Assembly (NCBI GenBank): GCA_010094025.1
Contig: ML991843.1
Coordinates: forward strand, 1 to 64,000
From: Viridothelium virens
Lineage: Eukaryota; Ascomycota; Dothideomycetes; Trypetheliales; Trypetheliaceae
Length of the DNA: 64,000 nt
Reading direction: 5' to 3'
The notes beneath the pieces were generated by a model. The model searched no databases and was not told the DNA's origin. It was given only the letters and a program-made list of their open reading frames with translations. The position numbers and the translations under genes were made by a program. How positions within the stretch are numbered: the first letter of the stretch is position 1; the number at the start of each line of letters is the position of its first letter. Below are positions 58,898-64,000 of the stretch, piece after piece.

Positions 58898-60287
58898 CTA
58901 TACCTCTTCTGTGATTTCAATGTCCCTCATGACGAAGATGCCACGCGGATTGTTCTGCATATCTTGGTGTTTGTTATATCTTCGATCTCCTCCGGCCCTA
59001 TCTGAGCGCACAGCCGTAGCATTGCTAATGACATGATTTTCGTCCGACAAAGTTGCGTAGTTTGCAGCGAGCCACGTCCGACTTCGTGTTCCAGATGATG
59101 GGTGTAGGCTTCCTTGGCCGCGGAAATGGTCTAACTGAGACTTTTTCCCTAAAAGTGATCTGGTCTTTTCCTTGAGATTCTGGTAGAATTTTCCAGAGAC
59201 CGGTAGAGAAGCGATCATAATTCCAGAGCCCAATTCGGGATAAGTCCAGAGACCCGTAAGCCAGGAGTTGTAGGTCACGTCGGTCGCGGTAAGGAGTTTA
59301 CAGGTATAGAAAAGGTGCACGATAGATGATACACAGGCGCTGGTTCGCGTCAGTTTTGTGATTATAGTCCAATGTCCTCACAGCGAAGGCCTTGTGAACA
59401 TACAGAATTCCAACAAGGAAGATGAGAGAAACTTGAAGTTTCCTTTTCTTTGACATTTGTAGATTCCAAATACTGATTTGAGGTAGGACGAGAATGACAA
59501 TGTTGGTCAGAGCGTTAATGCTACTCTCGACGACATTGAGATCGAAGACCGTGATGCAATGGCCTCCGGAAATTAACGGATCCCACGCTTTAGCCATAGG
59601 ACTACAGGCGAATATCTCAGTAAATGATGCAATGATGTAGAAGATTGTGTTCAACCAGATAAGGCCATGACAAGTCCAGTACATCGTATCTGGCTTTTTG
59701 GTGGGAACAAATATGTGCAAATATTGAAGTAAGATCGATGTTTTGATACACAAAATGCAAATTCCATAGATGACGGCACCGACATGAATTTGCTATATTG
59801 CGGAGTTAGTCGGAACATGACATTGACTCAGAATGTAAGGCTTTACATATAGGAAATCTCCAAGGTACTTTAATTGAAGATCCCACTGGTGGATCCCTGG
59901 AGCAATTTGGGTGGCCCGCCAACCCACTGCGAAGTATCCACAGAAGATTCCCTGAGATGCATCAGTAAAACTACTTAATCAGGACTTCCGTCTATACCCA
60001 TCCACAGAAAATTGCATCTGAAATCAATTAGCTCTACTATGAACTCTGAGCGAGAGAGACAGACAGTCTTCGAGCGCAATTTGCCCCACAATGAAACGTC
60101 TGGTATATAGTCTCATCATGATGTGTATCGTTGCTAGACTGAGCATCAAGATCTCTACTACAGTTCCTGTAGTCCAGAGATTTTTTGGATGCTCGAAGTT
60201 AGGCTGAACGCCTGGTGGAGGCGTGGCGGCGGGTCCATTCAGCAAGGCTCGTTGCTGCTCCGGCATATATGGTGATCCAGACGCCAT
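58898..60287 (-). CDS. Seven-helix fungal rhodopsin-domain (SAT4/PTH11-like) membrane protein, 5 exons
   Basis: Model: complement(join(58898..59339,59404..59792,59847..59951,59998..60017,60065..60287)), 392 aa. Family blocks: VVEILMLSLATIHIMMRLYTRRF (helix 1), LEDYAIFCGW|GIFCGYFAVGWRATQ (helix 2), HVGAVIYGICILCIKTSILLQYLHIF, YWTCHGLIWLNTIFYIIASFTEIFACSPMAKAWDP, SSINALTNIVILVLPQISIWNLQM, SLIFLVGILACVSSIVHLFYTCKL, and DVTYNSWLTGLWTYPELGSGIMIASLP. The 20-nt exon 2 (59998-60017) supplies AIFCGW and is needed to join helix 2. The C-terminal 100 residues are polar. These proteins are common in and near fungal metabolite clusters; ligand and role are unknown. Same strand as the PKS. Confidence 0.85.
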
Positions 60288-61664
60288 GAGAAAAACAACT
60301 TCAAATAGGGCTATCTTCAAGTGAACTCAAGACGGAAGGTCAACGACCAATATAGGGATTTGGAGAGGGGTCGTTGTCATGGAGAATGGAGATTGGGAAA
60401 TGGTGTGTATCATGTATTCGATGGTAGAACGCTAAGAGCAAAAGAAGCTTCAGAAAAACAAGTGAAGTTGGTCGTACATCGAGTTCTTGCCAATGATCTT
60501 CCACATATCAAGTTCTTGCCTAAGTGTTATACATTCGGCTCAAGGTCAGTTTCCGCCGCACTGCGATTAAAGCGCCTGCCAGCAGTAGATGCCCAGCTTG
60601 AGACCCACAATTGGATCGCAAAGGCGCATAGTCACTTTCTCGCAAGAGATGCCATCTTGGCATCGCCCGAAGTTGGCCTTGCCGCCAAGCAGAAGTCCGC
60701 ATAAAAATCAGCTATGTCCAACGCCAATCTTTCCGTGGGCGGTGCGGATCGGACACTGCTGTGTAACCATCCTCATTCGCAGAAAGGCAGGTAGTCAAAA
60801 ACGCTTGCGGCCCTTATCCGTGTGTTCTGGGGTTCGTTGTTGGAAGGACGTCAGCTCGGAAGATGGTAGTTGCAATTGGTGTGGTCGGCTTACTTAAGAA
60901 AGCCTGACCCTGTGTGTTGCCCCGCTGACAGACAATGTTGAGACCGTTGTATGGAGTACAGAAAAGGAGGCACTGAAGGCTCGATGCGATCCAGCTGGGA
61001 CCCTTGCTGGGCATGGGTGCACGCACGCACCAGGTTTGGTATCACACGTACTCTATCGTACGATATGCATGAGAGCAAGCTGCTTTCACCCCGAAACGAT
61101 GCTCGGATCGGATCAATCACCGTCGGCTGACCGGACGGTAGGACATTGAGAAGCCAGCAAGGGCGCAAGCGTTTGCGTACGACACGGTATGTGCGTGCAT
61201 CTGCCTGAGCTCTGACGACCCTGCTTGCATTTTGATAGGTCACTGAAGGAACATCGAAGCCCCCACTTTCAACGCCCGACATATCATAGCTCAAAAATAG
61301 ACGAAGACGAAGGTATCGTAGAGGCACCCGCCTAAGCGAGTTATTGGTGGATGGATGGATGATGCTCATGGCTGTCTTAACATGCATGTCCTTCATGTGT
61401 ATTGCGAGCAAGCCTACTGTAGGATACCGATCGGGGTCGGGGCTCAAAATGGAAGGGACATTCCTCGCAAACCTTTAATTGCGCTCATATTTCTAGACGG
61501 ACGTCTTCCATGTGTTTTTTGTTCATGCACACGGCTCTTTAGCCCCAGTGTGACCGCAACGTCAATTTCCTCATAGCTGATTTCGTTTTGAGCGAACATC
61601 TGCCAGATACCAATGAAACCTATGGGCGCCTCTCGGTTCGACTTGCTGACGATCTTGTTCAACT
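60288..61664. other. Divergent promoter region, membrane protein / DHA2 transporter
   Basis: 1.38 kb between divergent cluster genes. A plus frame at 60321-60704 starts at GTG and has no motif. CCGTCGGCTGACCGGACGG at 61120-61138 has 5-bp inverted CCGTC/GACGG ends, and CCGATCGG lies near 61427; either could be a Zn(II)2Cys6-type site. Confidence 0.4.
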
Positions 61665-63700
61665 ATGGCGCCAGCATTGAGCGATCAAACGAGACAAGAT
61701 CTCGAAAGCGAGCCAACCTCTGGACCAAGAAGTGACTTGTCGATTGATGAGTTTTCAACAGCACCTCCCAATACTTCTCCAACGAGCAGGAATGACATAC
61801 TTGAAAATGCTTCAGAAACGGAGAAAGGTCCTGAGAACGCGTTACCGAGCATTACCTACATAACCGGAACTAGATTGCGCCTGATAACTGCAGCGTATGC
61901 TTGGACTCTCGAAGCATGATTCATTTGCTAATCTTCTCTTTTAGACTCTCATTATGCTTGTTCCTTACTAGCCTTGAAATACCCATCGTTGTAACAGCCC
62001 TGGTGAAAATAACAACCAATCTGGGAGGTTTTCGACAGAGCAGTTGGATTGTTGCGGCATACCTATTAGGTTACGTTGGTCAGGAGGCTCCGGAAGAATT
62101 TGAAAGGCTATTCTCATCCTCCTCACAGGGGTTCTTATCGTTTTTGCGAAGCTCAGCGACATCTTCGGTCGAAAAACTCTTCTCCTTGTTGCCATCTTCC
62201 TCTTCGTCGTCTTTTCGGCAGCTTGCGGTGCAGCTCAGACCATACAACAGCTGTCAGTATGACTTGATATCAGCTCAATGGATACTAAGGGAGTGCTACA
62301 GTATTGTCTTCCGTGCTTTTCAAGGAGTTGGGGGTGCCGGAAACTATTCCCTTTGCTCAGTCATTTTCTTCGAGCTAGTGCCTGAAGAGAAATATGCGAA
62401 ATATACAAGTTCTGTATCTGTTGTTTACTCCCTTTCTCTACTTCTCGGTCCAATATTCGGAGGAGCGATCAGCCAATCCTCGACCTGGAGATGGGTCTTC
62501 CTATTAAAGTTCGTCCCCTCCGAGATTTTGGAATCTACCGTACTCATTCGACTACTAGTGTACCTCCGGGAGCGCTGGCCGGGGTGATTCTTGTCTTTTG
62601 TCTACCCAATCACTTTCCCTATCATGGAAACTCCCAAAACCGGCGCCACATGTCTGGCAAGACATCTTTCAAGCAGACATTCCAAAGACTGGATCTCGTT
62701 GGAAGCATCTTACTCATCATCGCAACATTGTCACTGGTTGCAGCACTATTAGAGGCCTCTAACGAATTCCCGTGGAAATCGGCCTTTGTCATCACCCTGC
62801 TGACAATATCTGGACTTTGCTGGGGTGTATTCTTGCTCTGGGAGTACTTTATAACAATTTCAGACGGAATACAGGAACCTGTTTTCCCTTGGCGATTCGT
62901 ACAAAGCCGAGTCTGGACGGGCATGCTGCTGTAAGTCAAATAGCTCCCTTGTGAGCCCACCGACTTATACTCACTAGGAATGCCGTTTTCCTTGGAGGTC
63001 CCTGGTTCGCCGCTATATTCCAGATCCCGCAGAGACTAACTTATGTGAATGGGACTTCTGCCCTTCAAGCAGGCGTTCGCTTCATGCCTTTCACCCTGGC
63101 CGCGCCAGTCGGATCAGTTCTGGCACCGACCATCATCAAAGCAGCCAAAATTCCTCCAATATATCTAGTCTTAGTTGCTGCTACCATACAAGTTGTTGGG
63201 TTCGCTCTCATATCTACATTACCCACCCATGAAGCCATTTCTGCATCTCAGTATGGATACGAGATAATTGCAGGGTTTGGCTGCGGCATCAACATCACCC
63301 TGCTGATTTTGATGACTCCGTACTCCGTCCAGCTCCGCGATAAAGGCAAGCTTCATGAGATCCTGTTATCCTTTCCAAGTTCTAACGTGCGGCAGCTGTC
63401 GCTCTAGGCTCAGTGACTCAGTTTCGTGTTATGGGAGGCGCCATAGGACTCGCCATCGTGACCTCAGTCTTTAATAGCTTTTTGCGCAGGAAACTCGGTG
63501 AGTTTTTGACCCAAGACCAGATCCGAAGCCTGCTGGAGTCAGCGGACGTGCTCCAGACATTCCCACGGGAGACTCAAACCCTGACGCGGGCTGTCATTGC
63601 CAGCGGGTACAATCTACAGATGAAAATTCTGGCTGGCCTTGCAGGAGCACAGCTTCTCTGCACTGCGCTTATGTGGCAAGGGAAACAAATCAGAGTATAG
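61665..63700 (+). CDS. MFS drug/H+ antiporter (DHA2-like), 7 exons, one GC-AG intron
   Basis: Model: join(61665..61894,61945..62078,62129..62252,62302..62508,62559..62930,62978..63345,63396..63700), 579 aa. A polar N-terminus (about 70 residues) precedes the membrane domain. Motifs: TSLEIPIVVTALVKI (helix 1), SSWIVAAYLLGY, VLIVFAKLSDIFGRKTLLL (loop 2-3 signature), FRAFQGVGGAGNYSL, YSLSLLLGPIFGGAI (motif C-like), WRWVFLLNVPPGALAGVIL, and later GFGCGINITLLILM and AVALGSVTQFRVMGGAIGLAIVTS. The last intron starts GCAAGC at 63346 and ends GGCAG; it restores RDKAVALGSVTQF, so it is a real GC-AG intron. All introns are 47-50 nt. Within a polyketide cluster the simplest role is product efflux, an inference from context. 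Confidence 0.9.
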
Positions 63701-63798
63701 ACACACTTTCTTATAAGCGAGGCTCGCATTAGCATGCAGAGTACAAGATAGTAGATGAAGTATGTAGAATTAGCAGAAACATGTTTCAGATTCTGCGA

Positions 63799-64000
63799 TT
63801 AGCCATTCTTTTCCTGAAAGATCTCTGCTCGTGCAATCGTTCTACGGATAATCCGTGCCACCTTGTCCACTGTGAGTTGATCCTTCGCACCTGGAACTTC
63901 ATGGCCTCCTGAATGTACAAGCTCTTCCTTTGTCTTCTTGTCACATATACCACTTAGTACAGGTCCGAAAGTTGGGTAGAAGCTATCATTCTGGCCCCAT
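63799..64000 (-). CDS. FSH-family serine hydrolase, C-terminal end only (cut by right edge)
   Basis: About 66 C-terminal residues are visible, ending at TAA 63799-63801. The segment SFYPTFGPVLSGICDKKTKEELVHSGGHEVPGAKD carries the ending typical of FSH-type alpha/beta hydrolases, with the catalytic His in SGGHEVPG. The nucleophile Ser and acid Asp lie off-window. FSH-type enzymes such as LovG release polyketides from reducing synthases that have no thioesterase. The PKS here has none, so this is a good candidate for the release enzyme; that role is inferred from context. The gene is convergent with the DHA2 transporter (98 bases apart). Confidence 0.7.
   Translation of the reverse strand, partial: WGQNDSFYPTFGPVLSGICDKKTKEELVHSGGHEVPGAKDQLTVDKVARIIRRTIARAEIFQEKNG

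Noticed and set aside
60321-60704. 127-codon plus frame in the divergent spacer
   Set aside because: Starts at GTG and has no motif.

Overview
The window is nuclear DNA of a filamentous ascomycete (Pezizomycotina). Nearly every gene carries short spliceosomal introns (about 45-100 nt, GT...AG with CTAAC/CTGAC/CTAAT-like branch points). The gene set is typical of such fungi: KOG1, casein kinase 1, a Tea1-like kelch protein, RTC5, SWC3, kynurenine monooxygenase, a GPI-anchored GH76 protein and a highly reducing polyketide synthase. I cannot fix the class or genus by eye.

Layout. 1-9517 is minus strand: RSM22 (cut by the left edge), casein kinase 1 and KOG1/raptor. 11228-18505 is plus strand: the Tea1-like protein and a Gemin2-family protein. 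18847-20568 holds two head-to-head paralogues of a family I do not recognise; the right-hand copy is broken by an in-frame TGA. 21933-36662 is housekeeping: mitoribosomal bL36m, RTC5, GH76, SWC3, an ABHD12-like hydrolase, kynurenine 3-monooxygenase, methionine aminopeptidase 1 and cornichon/Erv14. A MITE-like element (37454-37696) lies just upstream of CDC40/PRP17 (37829-39196). 40650-44921 holds an MFS transporter with a long central loop and an MpaB-type (DUF2236) ER oxygenase gene that appears frameshifted. MAG2/RNF10-type RING ligase (45459-47809) follows.

The accessory part is 48666 to the right edge: a highly reducing polyketide synthase (KS-AT-DH-MT-ER-KR-ACP, about 2622 aa), a seven-helix fungal rhodopsin-domain protein, a DHA2-type MFS transporter and, cut by the right edge, the C-terminus of an FSH-type serine hydrolase. 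The synthase has no release domain. A LovG-like trans-acting hydrolase plus an efflux pump is a coherent set, so I read this as the left flank of a secondary-metabolite cluster that continues to the right.

Gene models were spliced by hand. Every complete model keeps frame through its junctions, except the two flagged as broken. The least certain junctions are PKS intron 1 and the CK1 last intron. Several genes depend on very small exons (8, 10, 12 and 20 nt) that automatic predictors could miss.
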